Part shown: one piece after another, positions 1 through 7,747 of the stretch
Position numbering within the stretch: the first letter of the stretch is position 1
Layout: each line of letters begins with the position of its first letter
NCBI RefSeq assembly: GCF_006717145.1
Contig: NZ_VFQF01000003.1
Span: 682,001 to 746,000, forward strand
Direction: 5' to 3'
Length of the DNA stretch: 64,000 nt
Origin: Humibacillus xanthopallidus
GTDB lineage: Bacteria; Actinomycetota; Actinomycetes; Actinomycetales; Dermatophilaceae
The notes under the pieces: generated by a model
Database searches by the model: none
What the model saw: only the letters and a program-made list of their open reading frames with translations
What the model was told of the DNA's origin: nothing
Made by a program: the position numbers and the translations under genes

Positions 1-214
1 CCGCGGCGACGACCGGCAGCCGCGACATGCGCGTGTGACCGAGGAACTCGCGGAACAGCGTGCGGGTGCGGGCGCCCTTGTCATCGCCGCGGTCCTCGGG
101 CTGGCCGAGCCGGAACGTCGCCAGGAAGTGGTTGATCGTCTTGACCAGCAACGCCACCGCGACAGCGGTCACCCCGAGGCAGACGACGACGGCGACGATC
201 TGGAGCGCACTCAT
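1..214 (-). CDS. (Fe-S)-binding reductase family protein, N-terminal fragment
   Basis: Only the first 71 codons are inside the window; the gene runs off the left edge. The protein opens with a hydrophobic segment (about residues 4-24, [20 protein letters not shown]) and then a basic stretch including [20 protein letters not shown]. This resembles the membrane-anchored N-terminus of actinobacterial heterodisulfide-reductase/GlcF-like Fe-S proteins, which carry their cysteine clusters further on. No cluster-binding cysteines are visible here, so the family call rests on N-terminal resemblance alone. The gene is divergent from cysK, with about 260 bases between the two start codons. Confidence 0.55.
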   Translation of the reverse strand, partial: MSALQIVAVVVCLGVTAVAVALLVKTINHFLATFRLGQPEDRGDDKGARTRTLFREFLGHTRMSRLPVVAA

Positions 215-356
215 GCCGGGGAGTCTACTGACGTGTGAGCAAGCGCTTAGTGAATGTGACGGCCGTCGCGACGTGACGAACCTCCCGATGCCACCCCAAT
301 CGTCCCCAGCGCGGGCCCAGCGGTCTCCCAGGCGCCGCCCGGATGATGGGCGGGAC

Positions 357-386
357 TTGGCAGGGATAACGAGATGTTGGAATATG
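357..386 (+). promoter_or_regulatory. candidate cysK promoter
   Basis: TTGGCA at 357-362 is followed by AATATG at 381-386, with an 18-base spacer (GAATAT at 380 would give 17). This would leave a leader of roughly 80 bases before the cysK ATG at 474. It is a sequence match only. The 215-473 interval otherwise holds no gene that I can support. Confidence 0.4.
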
Positions 387-473
387 CATAAGGAACACTC
401 GGTTGTCGCTGACAGCCGAGTCACCAGACTGTTCGCACCACATCGCACCGCCAGGCCGAAAGGGCACTCAGCA

Positions 474-1403
474 ATGCCGATTTACGACGACGTCACCAAG
501 CTGATCGGCAACACGCCGCTCGTGCGCATCAACAAGATCACCGACGGCGCCGAGGCCACCGTCGCGGCCAAGCTGGAGTTCTACAACCCGGCCAACTCCG
601 TCAAGGACCGCATCGGCGTCGCGATCGTCGACGCCGCCGAGGCGAGCGGCGCGCTCCAGCCCGGTGGCACGATCGTCGAGGCGACGTCGGGCAACACCGG
701 CATCGCGCTCGCCATGGTTGGCGCGGCCCGCGGCTACAAGGTCGTGCTGACGATGCCCGAGTCGATGAGCAAGGAGCGCCGCGCGCTGCTGCGCGCCTTC
801 GGTGCCGAGCTCGTCCTCACCGACCCGTCGACCGGCATGAAGGGGGCCGTCGCAAAGGCCGACGAGATCGCCGCTGAGCGTGGCGGCGTGCTGGCCCGCC
901 AGTTCGCCAACGAGGCCAACCCCGAGATCCACCGCAAGACGACGGCCGAGGAGATCTGGAAGGACACCGACGGCGCGGTCGACATCGTCGTCGCGGGCAT
1001 CGGCACCGGCGGCACGATCACCGGCATCGGCCAGGTGCTCAAGGCCCGCAAGCCGAGCATCCAGATGATCGCCGTCGAGCCGGAGGAGAGCCCGATCCTC
1101 AACGGCGGCCAGCCCGGCCCGCACAAGATCCAGGGCATCGGCGCCAACTTCGTGCCGGAGATCCTCGACACCGAGATCTACGACGAGGTCATCGACATCA
1201 ACGCCGAGACCTCCGTGAAGTGGGCCCGCCGGGCCGCGACCGAGGAGGGCCTGCTCGTCGGCATCAGCTCGGGCGCCGCTCTCGCCGCCGCCGTCCAGGT
1301 GGCCCAGCGCCCGGAGAACGCGGGCAAGACGATCGTCGTCATCATCCCCTCGTTCGGCGAGCGCTACCTGTCCACGATCCTCTTCGAGGGTCTCGTCGAC
1401 TGA
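474..1403 (+). CDS. cysK: cysteine synthase A (O-acetylserine sulfhydrylase)
   Basis: A PLP enzyme that makes L-cysteine from O-acetyl-L-serine and sulfide in the cytoplasm. The protein is 309 aa, normal for CysK. The Schiff-base lysine lies in NSVKDR (K44), the substrate loop TSGNTG is near residue 75, and the glycine-rich phosphate-binding loop GIGTGGT and the late ISSGAA motif are intact. The open frame extends to base 60, but homologues start at [20 protein letters not shown], so the ATG at 474 is used. It is followed 11 bases later by cysE, which makes the O-acetylserine substrate. The pair form an operon, and the two proteins are known to associate as the cysteine synthase complex. Confidence 0.97.
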   Translation: MPIYDDVTKLIGNTPLVRINKITDGAEATVAAKLEFYNPANSVKDRIGVAIVDAAEASGALQPGGTIVEATSGNTGIALAMVGAARGYKVVLTMPESMSKERRALLRAFGAELVLTDPSTGMKGAVAKADEIAAERGGVLARQFANEANPEIHRKTTAEEIWKDTDGAVDIVVAGIGTGGTITGIGQVLKARKPSIQMIAVEPEESPILNGGQPGPHKIQGIGANFVPEILDTEIYDEVIDINAETSVKWARRAATEEGLLVGISSGAALAAAVQVAQRPENAGKTIVVIIPSFGERYLSTILFEGLVD

Positions 1404-1414
1404 AAGTCGTCCCC

Positions 1415-2152
1415 ATGAGCTCAGCAGTCACGACCCACCCGACCTCGATGCCCGCGCGCCCTGCCGAGCCCTCCCTGTCGCTCGTCCGCGGCGAGGGGGT
1501 GTCGTCGGTGTCATCGGTGCCGTCCCCGTCCGACGAGGTCGCCCCGGCCGCACCGCAGCGGTATGCCGGCCCGCTCGGTCTCGCGCGCAAGCTCGCTGAC
1601 CGTGCCCTCGAGGACATCGACGGCGCGCTCGAGCGTGACCCGGCGGCGTCGTCGCGACTCGAGGTCGTGCTCACCTCGCCCGGACTGCACGCCATCTGGG
1701 CCCACCGGGGTCTGCACGAGCTGTGGAAGCGGCCCGGCGGCCGGCTGCCGGCCCGGGTGCTCGCGACCGTCTCGCGCTCGCTCACCGGCGTCGAGATCCA
1801 CCCGGGTGCCCGTCTCGGCCGGCGCTTCTTCATCGACCACGGCATGGGCGTCGTCATCGGTGAGACCGCGGAGGTCGGCGACGACGTCATGCTCTACCAC
1901 GGGGTGACCCTGGGCGGCCGGTCGCTGGCGAGGGTCAAGCGGCACCCGACGGTGGGCAACCGCGTGACGATCGGGGCCGGTGCGCGCGTGCTCGGGCCGG
2001 TGCTCGTCGGTGACGACGTTCAGATCGGCGCGAACTCCGTGGTCGTCAAGGACGTGCCGAGCGGCGCGGTGGCGACCGGCATACCAGCGGTGCTGCGCTT
2101 CCCGAAGCCCGACGCGACCAACCGGTGGATCGACCCGGCGATCTTCATCTGA
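1415..2152 (+). CDS. cysE: serine O-acetyltransferase
   Basis: Acetyl-CoA-dependent acetylation of L-serine, the first step of cysteine synthesis. The 245-aa protein has about 45 residues of low-complexity Ser/Pro/Val sequence, then a short helical N-domain starting near [14 protein letters not shown], then a left-handed beta-helix of hexapeptide repeats from about [11 protein letters not shown] to the C-terminus. The catalytic region [17 protein letters not shown] is present. It ends in DPAIFI; a C-terminal Ile is what CysK binds in the known complex. The start ATG 1415 lies 11 bases after cysK. GTATGCCG at 1561 and CGGCATAC at 2077 both fall inside the gene, the latter forcing an ATA isoleucine codon. 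Confidence 0.95.
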   Translation: MSSAVTTHPTSMPARPAEPSLSLVRGEGVSSVSSVPSPSDEVAPAAPQRYAGPLGLARKLADRALEDIDGALERDPAASSRLEVVLTSPGLHAIWAHRGLHELWKRPGGRLPARVLATVSRSLTGVEIHPGARLGRRFFIDHGMGVVIGETAEVGDDVMLYHGVTLGGRSLARVKRHPTVGNRVTIGAGARVLGPVLVGDDVQIGANSVVVKDVPSGAVATGIPAVLRFPKPDATNRWIDPAIFI

Positions 2153-2172
2153 GCTCGACGAGACCACGCTTG

Positions 2173-2212
2173 ACGACGAAGGGCCCCGACTGCGGTCGGG
2201 GCCCTTCGTCGT
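2173..2212. terminator. bidirectional hairpin terminator between cysE and the SGNH gene
   Basis: A perfect 18-bp stem (arms 2173-2190 and 2195-2212, loop TGCG) lies between two convergent genes. There is no strong T-run, as is common in high-GC actinobacteria. Confidence 0.8.
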
Positions 2213-2231
2213 GCGTGGAGCGCCGCTCAGG

Positions 2232-3167
2232 TCACGAGGTGAAGGCCTGGTCTAAGACCGCCGCGATCTTGGTGTGCCCGGACAGGTTGGGGTGGAGGCA
2301 GTCGGCACCGCCGACGAAGTCGCCGGCGCCGAGCTTGCCGAAGGTGTCGGCCACCCGAGCGCCGTTCTGCTGCGAGATCGCGCCGATGATGTCGTTGAGC
2401 CCCGTGGGGAGGGTTCCGACGCCCGGCAGGGTGCCGCCTTCGAGCACCCAGTCGCCGAACGGCCCGGCTGCAGGGTTCGCACCGATGTAGCAGTAGGGGA
2501 GCGGGTTGTAGTAGGTCATCGTGATGATGACCGTGTCTGGCCCGGCGGCCTCGCGCAGCTCGTGGAGGATCGTGGCGTAGTTGGCGGCGAAGGCCTGGAA
2601 GGCGCCGAGGACTGCGGCCTGGCAGCCAGCGGTCGACTCGCCGAGGCAGGCCGAGGTGATCGGCCCGAAGATGTCGTTGCCGCCCACGTCGATGGTGACG
2701 ACCTCGACGTCGTTGCGCGGGTTGGCGTCGTGGTTGCGCGCCTGGAGCGTGGCCGTCGCCGTGGGGAGCTGCTCGTCGATGACGATCTGGGTGGTCACCC
2801 CGGGCTTGCCGGGCTGCCCGTCCATGGGCGGGACGCCTGATCGGGCGAGGTTGACGAGCTGGAGCTGACGGCACCCCTGGCGCGCGTTGTCGCTGCGGGC
2901 GGGGAGGCAGTTGAGGTCGCGGACGAGGTCGGTCCGGAACTGCGCGACGTAGCCGTTGGCGCGCCAGCCGGCGACGGTCGTCCAGTAGTCCTTGACGAGC
3001 GGGGCGGACTGCTGCCCGTTGGCGATGGAGTCGCCGAGGGCCAGATACATCGGGAGCCCCGGTGGCGGGTTGGTGTCCGGCGACGAGGCCGACGCGGCTG
3101 CCCCGCCTCCCACGACTGCGAGCAGGGCCACTGCGAGCGGCGCCACCATCCTCGACCAGCGCGACAT
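2232..3167 (-). CDS. secreted SGNH/GDSL-family hydrolase
   Basis: A probable extracellular esterase or lipase of 311 aa. An N-terminal signal peptide (SRWSRMVAPLAVALLAVVGG, Ala-rich cleavage region near residue 28) precedes the SGNH blocks: GDSIANG with the nucleophile serine near residue 43, a Gly in block II, GGNDIFG in block III, and DCLHPNLSGH near the C-terminus giving the catalytic Asp and His. Several cysteines suggest disulfides in the exported protein. ATG 3167 was chosen because GGAG sits about 8 bases upstream; the longer frame has no Shine-Dalgarno and overlaps nothing conserved. Monocistronic, convergent with cysE. Substrate is not predictable from sequence. Confidence 0.9.
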   Translation of the reverse strand: MSRWSRMVAPLAVALLAVVGGGAAASASSPDTNPPPGLPMYLALGDSIANGQQSAPLVKDYWTTVAGWRANGYVAQFRTDLVRDLNCLPARSDNARQGCRQLQLVNLARSGVPPMDGQPGKPGVTTQIVIDEQLPTATATLQARNHDANPRNDVEVVTIDVGGNDIFGPITSACLGESTAGCQAAVLGAFQAFAANYATILHELREAAGPDTVIITMTYYNPLPYCYIGANPAAGPFGDWVLEGGTLPGVGTLPTGLNDIIGAISQQNGARVADTFGKLGAGDFVGGADCLHPNLSGHTKIAAVLDQAFTS

Positions 3168-3294
3168 GACGTCTCCTTCGACAGCCCCGAGCGTGGATCC
3201 TTGTGACGGCAACGCTATTGCTGCAAGGCGGTCGGTGCAGCGGATCGCGCGACAGAACCGGTGGAACCGATTCGGGTGCGGCGCGGGCTCGCAC

Positions 3295-3300
3295 TAGACT
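3295..3300 (+). promoter_or_regulatory. -10 element of tRNA-Ser(UGA)
   Basis: TAGACT lies 10 bases before the mature tRNA 5' end. The same hexamer precedes the argS start at 46124. Confidence 0.5.
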
Positions 3301-3310
3301 TCGGCGCACT

Positions 3311-3401
3311 GGAGGGCTCGCATAGTGGCCGAGTGCGGCGGTCTTGAAAACCGCTATGGGTTCATAGCCCATCGTGGGTTCGAATCCCACGCCCTCCGCC
3401 A
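3311..3401 (+). tRNA. tRNA-Ser (anticodon UGA)
   Basis: The acceptor arms GGAGGGC (3311-3317) and GCCCTCC (3391-3397) pair. The discriminator is G and CCA is encoded at 3399-3401. The anticodon stem GCGGT/ACCGC encloses loop CTTGAAA, giving anticodon TGA. A long variable arm (ATGGG..CCCAT) and the TTCGAAT T-loop identify a class II serine tRNA. A hairpin/repeat array begins immediately downstream. Confidence 0.98.
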
Positions 3402-3404
3402 CAG

Positions 3405-3689
3405 CCAATCGAAAGAGCAGTTCGTCGCCCTCGTGCGAGCCTCAGTGAGGTGAGCGTCCGAGCGACGAACTGCTCTTTCGATTGGGCGAGCCGGCCGGCA
3501 TACCGGAGGTCGGCGTGGGCGCCAGGCGAGACGACGAACTGCTCTTTCGATTGGGCGCCCAGGCCGGGCGGCATACCGGAGGTCGGCGTGGGCGCCAGGC
3601 GAGACGACGAACTGCTCTTTCGATTGGGCGCCCAGGCCGGGCGGCATACCGAAGGCGCCAGGCGAGACGACGAACTGCTCTTTCGATTG
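3405..3689 (+). repeat. five-copy 22-bp repeat array forming a long hairpin after tRNA-Ser
   Basis: The 22-mer beginning CGACGAACTGCTCTTTCGAT occurs once inverted (3406-3427) and four times direct (3463-3484, 3532-3553, 3605-3626, 3668-3689). The inverted copy and the first direct copy pair into a 23-bp stem (3405-3485), a likely terminator for the tRNA. The third and fourth direct copies belong to a 73-bp tandem unit that also carries CGGCATAC (3496, 3569, 3642). No protein is supported here; reading frames through the array are simply the repeat translated. A two-mismatch relative closes a hairpin at 61779-61827. Confidence 0.85.
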
Positions 3690-3724
3690 CGACCTCGCTC
3701 TTCGATGTCGACGTCGCCCGGGCA

Positions 3725-3761
3725 TGAAAAAAGGGCCTCCGGACAGGTCCGGAGTCCCTTT
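3725..3761 (-). terminator. intrinsic terminator of the 43-aa small gene
   Basis: The arms AAAGGG-CTCCGGA and TCCGGAG-CCCTTT pair with one internal mismatch and a tiny loop. Read on the minus strand the stem is followed by TTTTTTC, one of the few true U-tracts in the window. It therefore terminates transcription arriving from the right. Confidence 0.8.
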
Positions 3762-3792
3762 CATCTCATCGGTGCACCGACCGACACCCGAC

Positions 3793-3924
3793 TCACCAGA
3801 GTCCGAGCATCTCCTCGTAGGTGGTGTGTGCCTTGTACTGCCCGACGCGCTGGTAGCGGGACGGGCGGTTCATCGCTGCGAAGAACGACACGAAATGCGA
3901 CATCGCTGTATTCAGTTTCCTCAT
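3793..3924 (-). CDS. small protein, 43 aa, function unknown
   Basis: A 44-codon frame encodes a protein starting MRKLNTAMSHFVSFFAAMNR and ending TTYEEMLGLW. It contains an amphipathic/hydrophobic stretch SHFVSFFAAM and an aromatic-rich tail (RYQRVGQYK, TTYEEMLGLW). I do not recognise it. The case for it being real is structural: an in-frame stop lies about 30 bases before an intrinsic terminator on the same strand, codons look natural, and no other gene explains the interval. A second ATG (residue 8) could be the true start; neither has a strong ribosome-binding site. Divergent from folP. Low-to-moderate confidence. Confidence 0.5.
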   Translation of the reverse strand: MRKLNTAMSHFVSFFAAMNRPSRYQRVGQYKAHTTYEEMLGLW

Positions 3925-4091
3925 GACGAAGCCTCGGACGAGTCATCGCCCCAGGCTCGGTGGTCGACCGTCATTGCGGGACGGTCAGGACCGTCAGACC
4001 ATCCGCTGACCCGGCCGGGAGCAGGGCCGGGCCGGCGGATGATGTCTGCGAAGCAAGCATAACAGTTCGGCATCCATGCGGGCCATGTGGG

Positions 4092-4120
4092 TTGACCCCC
4101 TCGAAGAGTCGTGAGATATG
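4092..4120 (+). promoter_or_regulatory. promoter of folP homologue (leaderless)
   Basis: TTGACC at 4092-4097, a 17-base spacer and GATATG at 4115-4120 place the transcript start at about 4126. That is the GTG chosen as start codon, so the mRNA is probably leaderless. Confidence 0.6.
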
Positions 4121-4125
4121 ACAGT

Positions 4126-5133
4126 GTGAGTCGACGTCCCGGCCTCGAGCCGACCCCACAGCCCTCCCCCGAGGCCGAGCTCGTTCTCGCTGCCCTCGCG
4201 CCGCTCCACCTGCCCCGCCCGGCCCCCCTCGTGCTGCGGGGTCGCCGCTTCGACGCGGCCTCGCCTGCGGTCATGGCCATCGTCAACCGCACCCGCGACT
4301 CCTTCTTCAGCGGCAACCGGCACTCCGACCTCGAGACGGCGAAGGCTGCGCTCGCGGACGCCGTCGAGCGGGGCGCCGACATCGTCGACGTCGGGGGAGT
4401 GCGCGCCGGCCAGGAGGGGGAGGTCGTCGATGCGGAGGAGGAGATCCGCCGCGTCGTGCCCTTCCTCCAGTGGGCCCGGGTGACCTACCCGGGCGTCATC
4501 CTCAGCCTCGACACGTGGCGCTCGGAGGTGGCCCGCGAGGCCGACGGTGTCGTCGACCTCGTCAACGACACGTGGGCCGGGCACGACCGGGAGCTCGTTC
4601 ACGTCGCCGGTGCCGTCGGGGCGGGCTACGTCATCTCACATACCGGCGGCCTTCCGCCGCGCACCGACCCCGTCGACGTCAGCTACGGCGACGACCCGCT
4701 CGACGTCGTCCGTGACGTTCTGGCGACGCTCTCGCGCGGTGCCCTCGTTGCCGAGCAGGCCGGCATACCGCGGGAGCGGGTGCTCATCGACCCGACCCTC
4801 GACTTCGGCAAGACGACGGCGCACTCGCTCGAGGTGCTGCGCCACACCGCTGACGTCGTTGCGCTGAACTACCCTGTGCTGCAAGCGATGTCGCGCAAGG
4901 ACTTCATCGGCGAGACGCTCGACCTGCCCGCCGAGGAGCGCCTCGAGGGCTCGCTCGCAGCGACCGCGGTGGCCGCCTGGCTCGGTGCCACGGTGTTCCG
5001 CTCGCACGACGTGCGGGCGACGCGACGGGTCGTCGACATGGTCGCGACCATGCGCGGTGACCGGCCCCCGATGCTGTCCGTGCGAGGCACCGCGAGCCCG
5101 CCCGCGACCGACCGACCGGTAGACGCCATCTGA
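4126..5133 (+). CDS. dihydropteroate synthase homologue (FolP2 type)
   Basis: A TIM-barrel protein of 335 aa in the pterin-binding family, which condenses p-aminobenzoate with hydroxymethyl-dihydropterin. Family blocks are visible: AIVNRTRDSFF, ADIVDVGG, SLDTWR, LVNDTW, DPTLDFGKT, MSRKDFIGE. Several match mycobacterial FolP2 rather than FolP1: IVNRT instead of IVNVT in the first loop, HTGG in the middle, and the GDRPPMLSVRG tail. FolP2 proteins have been reported to lack normal DHPS activity, so folate synthesis is not assured. The upstream GTG 4111 lies inside the promoter, so GTG 4126 is preferred. CGGCATAC at 4761 forces an ATA codon in AGIPR. Confidence 0.85.
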   Translation: MSRRPGLEPTPQPSPEAELVLAALAPLHLPRPAPLVLRGRRFDAASPAVMAIVNRTRDSFFSGNRHSDLETAKAALADAVERGADIVDVGGVRAGQEGEVVDAEEEIRRVVPFLQWARVTYPGVILSLDTWRSEVAREADGVVDLVNDTWAGHDRELVHVAGAVGAGYVISHTGGLPPRTDPVDVSYGDDPLDVVRDVLATLSRGALVAEQAGIPRERVLIDPTLDFGKTTAHSLEVLRHTADVVALNYPVLQAMSRKDFIGETLDLPAEERLEGSLAATAVAAWLGATVFRSHDVRATRRVVDMVATMRGDRPPMLSVRGTASPPATDRPVDAI

Positions 5134-5181
5134 ACTGCGAGAATGCGCTCGCTCCAAGGGGCCGACTGGTCGGTAACCTGC

Positions 5182-5187
5182 TAGGTT
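5182..5187 (+). promoter_or_regulatory. candidate -10 of cspA
   Basis: TAGGTT lies in the context CTAGGTTCG, which also occurs 44 bases before pntA (58743). If used, the cspA mRNA would carry a leader of about 165 bases. Confidence 0.35.
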
Positions 5188-5228
5188 CGTCGCGGTTGCA
5201 GTCGTCGTTCCTCGCGGTCGAGCAGGTG

Positions 5229-5257
5229 CCCGTCATCACCGGTGACGGGTTCTTTTT
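5229..5257 (+). terminator. hairpin plus U-tract between folP and cspA
   Basis: CCCGTCA pairs with TGACGGG (5229-5235/5243-5249), followed by TTCTTTTT. It may simply end the folP transcript. If the -10 at 5182 is used it lies inside the cspA leader and could act as an attenuator. Confidence 0.65.
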
Positions 5258-5356
5258 CGGCTCGACGGGTTCGTCCGTCTCGAGTGGCGTGATGGCGGCA
5301 GCTTGGGATGCGCGAGGTGTGTCATCCCACTCGCTAAAGAAGGAAGAGTTACCCGT

Positions 5357-5560
5357 ATGGCACAGGGCACCGTCAAGTGGTTCAACGCTGAGAAGGGCTT
5401 TGGTTTCATTGCCCAGGACGGCGGCGGCCCCGACGTTTTCGTCCACTACTCGGCGATCCAGTCGAACGGCTACCGTTCGCTGGACGAGGCGCAGCGCGTC
5501 GAGTTCGAGGTCACCCAGGGCCCCAAGGGCCCCCAGGCTGACGCGGTCCGTCCGCTCTGA
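5357..5560 (+). CDS. cspA: cold-shock protein, CspA family
   Basis: A single-stranded nucleic-acid chaperone of 67 aa, the usual CSD length. The OB-fold signatures are intact: [15 protein letters not shown] (RNP1) and DVFVHYSAI (RNP2). ATG 5357 is preceded by AAGAAGGAAGAG. The gene stands alone after a folP-proximal terminator-like hairpin and is followed by a strong terminator. The long upstream region (5134-5356) contains no ORF of its own and probably includes the structured 5' leader typical of cold-shock genes. Confidence 0.97.
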   Translation: MAQGTVKWFNAEKGFGFIAQDGGGPDVFVHYSAIQSNGYRSLDEAQRVEFEVTQGPKGPQADAVRPL

Positions 5561-5620
5561 TCAGAGCGATCTGATCACCCTTTAACGAGCGACACCGCAT
5601 CACCGCACAGTCGTTTGTGC

Positions 5621-5652
5621 GAAGGCCCCCCGGTTTCGACCGGGGGGCCTTC
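5621..5652. terminator. terminator after cspA
   Basis: A 14-bp perfect stem GAAGGCCCCCCGGT with a TTCG tetraloop is followed by GTTTGT. It sits between cspA and the convergent LCP gene. Confidence 0.85.
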
Positions 5653-5749
5653 GTTTGTCCTGACGTCGTCACCGACGGGTTGGGCGGCGACGGGTGGGCT
5701 CAGCGCCGAGGCCGGCTCCCCCGCCGAGGGGGTATGCCGTCCGGCCGGG

Positions 5750-7315
5750 TCAGCACTGCTCGTACGGCGTCGTCGTCGGGGTGGGCGTCTTCGTCTTCGT
5801 CGAGCTCGGCTTGGGTGTGCTCGGCGTCGTCGACGGGGTGGCTGCCGGCTTCGGAGCGGCGATCGCCTTCTTGACGAGCTTGCGGATGAGGTCGTAGTCC
5901 GGGTTGCCGGAGTAGACGCCCTGGGTCGAGGTCAGCGCGACGCTCGTGATCTTCGACTTCTGGACGCGCTCGACGAGCTCGACGAAGGCCGGGAGGTCCT
6001 GAGCCTCGATGTCGGTGTAGATGCGCTGCTTGAGGATCTTGGCGATCTCGGGGTAGCGGGAGACCATCGAGGCCGGGTTCACCTGTTGGACGATGGCCTG
6101 CACGACGCAGCGCTGGCGCATCTGGCGGTGGGTGTCGTCGTCGGCCGCTCGGGTGCGGGCGTACCAGAGGGCGTGGTAGCCGTCGAGGTGCTGCTCGCCG
6201 GGGGTGAAGTAGCCCTTGACGCCGAAGATCCGGCCCGAGGCGTCGTGCTGGCCGCCGATGGTCAGCTTCGTGCCGTTGGAGCTCAGCTTGACGTTGATGT
6301 CGAGGCCGCCCATGGCGTCGATGAGCTGCTGGAAGCCGTAGAGGTCGACGATGACCATCTGGTTGATCTGGAGGCCGAGGATCTGCTGGACCGCGCCGCG
6401 GATCTCCTGACGACCGGCCACTGCACCAGCGGGGTAGGCGCCCGGGTGGTCCTTCGCGAAGCCCTCCGCCTCGACGTAGAGGTTGGTCAGCATGCACTGG
6501 CCGGTGACGCCGGGGCTGTTCTGGGAGCAGGTGGACTCGGGCTGGCCGAAGTGACCCGACGGGTAGCGGGCGCGGAGCGGGCTGTCCGGGGCCAGTGGGG
6601 CGTAGAGGAGGTTGCGCGGCATCGAGATGAGGGCGGTGCGGCCCGACTTGGTGTCGATGCTCGCCACGATCATCGAGTCGGTGCGGATGCCGGTGCGGTC
6701 GGCGCCGGCATCGGAGCCGAGCAGGAGGATGTTGACGCGGGCCTGGTTCGCCCAGGGGTCGTCACCCTCGGTGGCGACCTGAACGCCCTGCCCGGGGCTC
6801 TTCTCGGCGGTCGTCGTCGTGCCGAACACCTGGTTGACCGTGTCGGTCGTGATGAGGGTGTACTCGGCGACCTTGAAGGTCGAGCCGGCCACGAGGAAGA
6901 CGAGCACCGTCGTCAGTGCCGCGAGCGTGCGCGTGCGCGTGCGGTCGAGGCGGGTGGGGCGGGTCTGGATCGCCGTGAGGATGATCGAGCCGCACCAGAG
7001 GATGCCGATGACGACGAAGCCGACGGCGACGCCCTGCAGGAGCGAGGGCCGGGCCACGAGCGAGAGGGCGGCGTTCGTGATGCCGTCGCGCAGCACGATG
7101 TAGCCGACGACGACACCGGTCAGCAGGAAGAGCGCGAGGATCGCCCAGCCGAGCCGCTTGCTGCGTGTTTGCGTCAGGCCCGCACCGGGTATGACCGTGC
7201 CGAGAGTGGTGAGTCCGAGCGAGCGGCGGAAGCCGGCCTTGATCTGGCGGCGAAAGGCTTCGCGACCGCTGGGCGCGGCGGCGCGGCGGGGGCGCGGCGC
7301 GTTGGCGTCGGTCAT
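5750..7315 (-). CDS. LCP-family (LytR-CpsA-Psr) cell-wall glycopolymer ligase
   Basis: A membrane protein of 521 aa that likely transfers undecaprenyl-linked glycopolymers to peptidoglycan. The cytoplasmic basic N-terminus is followed by three membrane segments (near LGWAILALFLLTGVVVGY, QGVAVGFVVIGILWCGS and LAALTTVLVFLVAG). An extracellular LCP domain follows, with VNILLLGSDAG, RTDSMIVASID, ALISMPRNLL and HLDGYHALWYARTR carrying the conserved Asp/Arg residues. The C-terminus is a Pro/Thr/Lys-rich tail ending PYEQC. ATG 7315 has GAGAGG 6 bases upstream; an upstream ATG at 7339 does not. Monocistronic. Confidence 0.92.
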   Translation of the reverse strand: MTDANAPRPRRAAAPSGREAFRRQIKAGFRRSLGLTTLGTVIPGAGLTQTRSKRLGWAILALFLLTGVVVGYIVLRDGITNAALSLVARPSLLQGVAVGFVVIGILWCGSIILTAIQTRPTRLDRTRTRTLAALTTVLVFLVAGSTFKVAEYTLITTDTVNQVFGTTTTAEKSPGQGVQVATEGDDPWANQARVNILLLGSDAGADRTGIRTDSMIVASIDTKSGRTALISMPRNLLYAPLAPDSPLRARYPSGHFGQPESTCSQNSPGVTGQCMLTNLYVEAEGFAKDHPGAYPAGAVAGRQEIRGAVQQILGLQINQMVIVDLYGFQQLIDAMGGLDINVKLSSNGTKLTIGGQHDASGRIFGVKGYFTPGEQHLDGYHALWYARTRAADDDTHRQMRQRCVVQAIVQQVNPASMVSRYPEIAKILKQRIYTDIEAQDLPAFVELVERVQKSKITSVALTSTQGVYSGNPDYDLIRKLVKKAIAAPKPAATPSTTPSTPKPSSTKTKTPTPTTTPYEQC

Positions 7316-7528
7316 CAGGTCCTCTCGGGCAGGGGTCACCGGTCGTCCGGGTGGGCAACCCTGCCATTGTGCACGCTGATCCTTTGAACTACCTCATTGC
7401 GCCGCGATAGTCACATGGGCGTGCCGTGCGGGGGCCCGGTTTGGGTTGCGGTCTGCGGGCCGGTAGCCTGTGTCCGCTCCTGCATCCTGCGCGCCCTCGT
7501 CAGAGCTGGTGGGTTGGATCTCGAGCAC

Positions 7529-7618
7529 GGAGGCGTCGCATAGTGGCCTAGTGCGCCCGCCTGCTAAGCGGGTTGAGGATAAAACCTCTCGCGGGTTCAA
7601 ATCCCGCCGCCTCCGCCA
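7529..7618 (+). tRNA. tRNA-Ser (anticodon GCU)
   Basis: The acceptor GGAGGCG (7529-7535) pairs with CGCCTCC (7608-7614); the discriminator is G and CCA is encoded. The stem CCCGC/GCGGG closes loop CTGCTAA, giving anticodon GCT. A long variable arm (TTGAGG..CCTCTC) and TTCAAAT T-loop confirm serine class II. It shares the acceptor pattern with the other serine tRNA 4.2 kb upstream. Confidence 0.98.
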
Positions 7619-7675
7619 GCACAAGACAGCAGGACCCCGACACGCTTCACCGTCGGGGTCCTGCTGTCTTGTGCT
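7618..7675. terminator. 24-bp hairpin immediately after tRNA-Ser(GCU)
   Basis: The arms 7618-7641 and 7652-7675 are perfect complements with a 10-base loop. The stem begins on the last base of the encoded CCA and is a strong terminator candidate. Confidence 0.8.
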
Positions 7676-7701
7676 GATGGAACACGTGGGATTTGGGAGG
7701 A

Positions 7702-7738
7702 GTCCACGAGGCCCCGAGGAACGAGGGGCCTCGTGGAC
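7702..7738. repeat. second hairpin, 14-bp stem
   Basis: GTCCACGAGGCCCC (7702-7715) pairs with GGGGCCTCGTGGAC (7725-7738). It lies in a gene-free stretch between the tRNA terminator and the DUF6328 gene and may be a backup terminator. Confidence 0.6.
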
Positions 7739-7747
7739 GACGGCTCC

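Noticed and set aside
60-473. N-terminal extension of cysK
   Set aside because: Homologues start at MPIYDDV; the extension has no ribosome site and crosses the likely promoter.
3227-3408. Minus-strand reading frame ending in a VGFEPTMGYEP-like peptide
   Set aside because: It is the antisense of tRNA-Ser(UGA); such frames are a well-known false protein family.
3405-3689. CRISPR array
   Set aside because: Repeats are too few, spacing varies (69, 73 and 63 bases), the spacers are themselves repeated, one copy is inverted and no cas gene is present.
3450-3926. Plus-strand frames with repeated DDELLFRLG peptides
   Set aside because: Translation of the 73-bp repeat array; periodicity comes from the DNA repeat, not from a protein.
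5615-7387. Long plus-strand open frame opposite the LCP gene
   Set aside because: Low-complexity Val/Leu/Asp/Arg composition typical of the shadow of a high-GC gene; the opposite strand carries LCP motifs.
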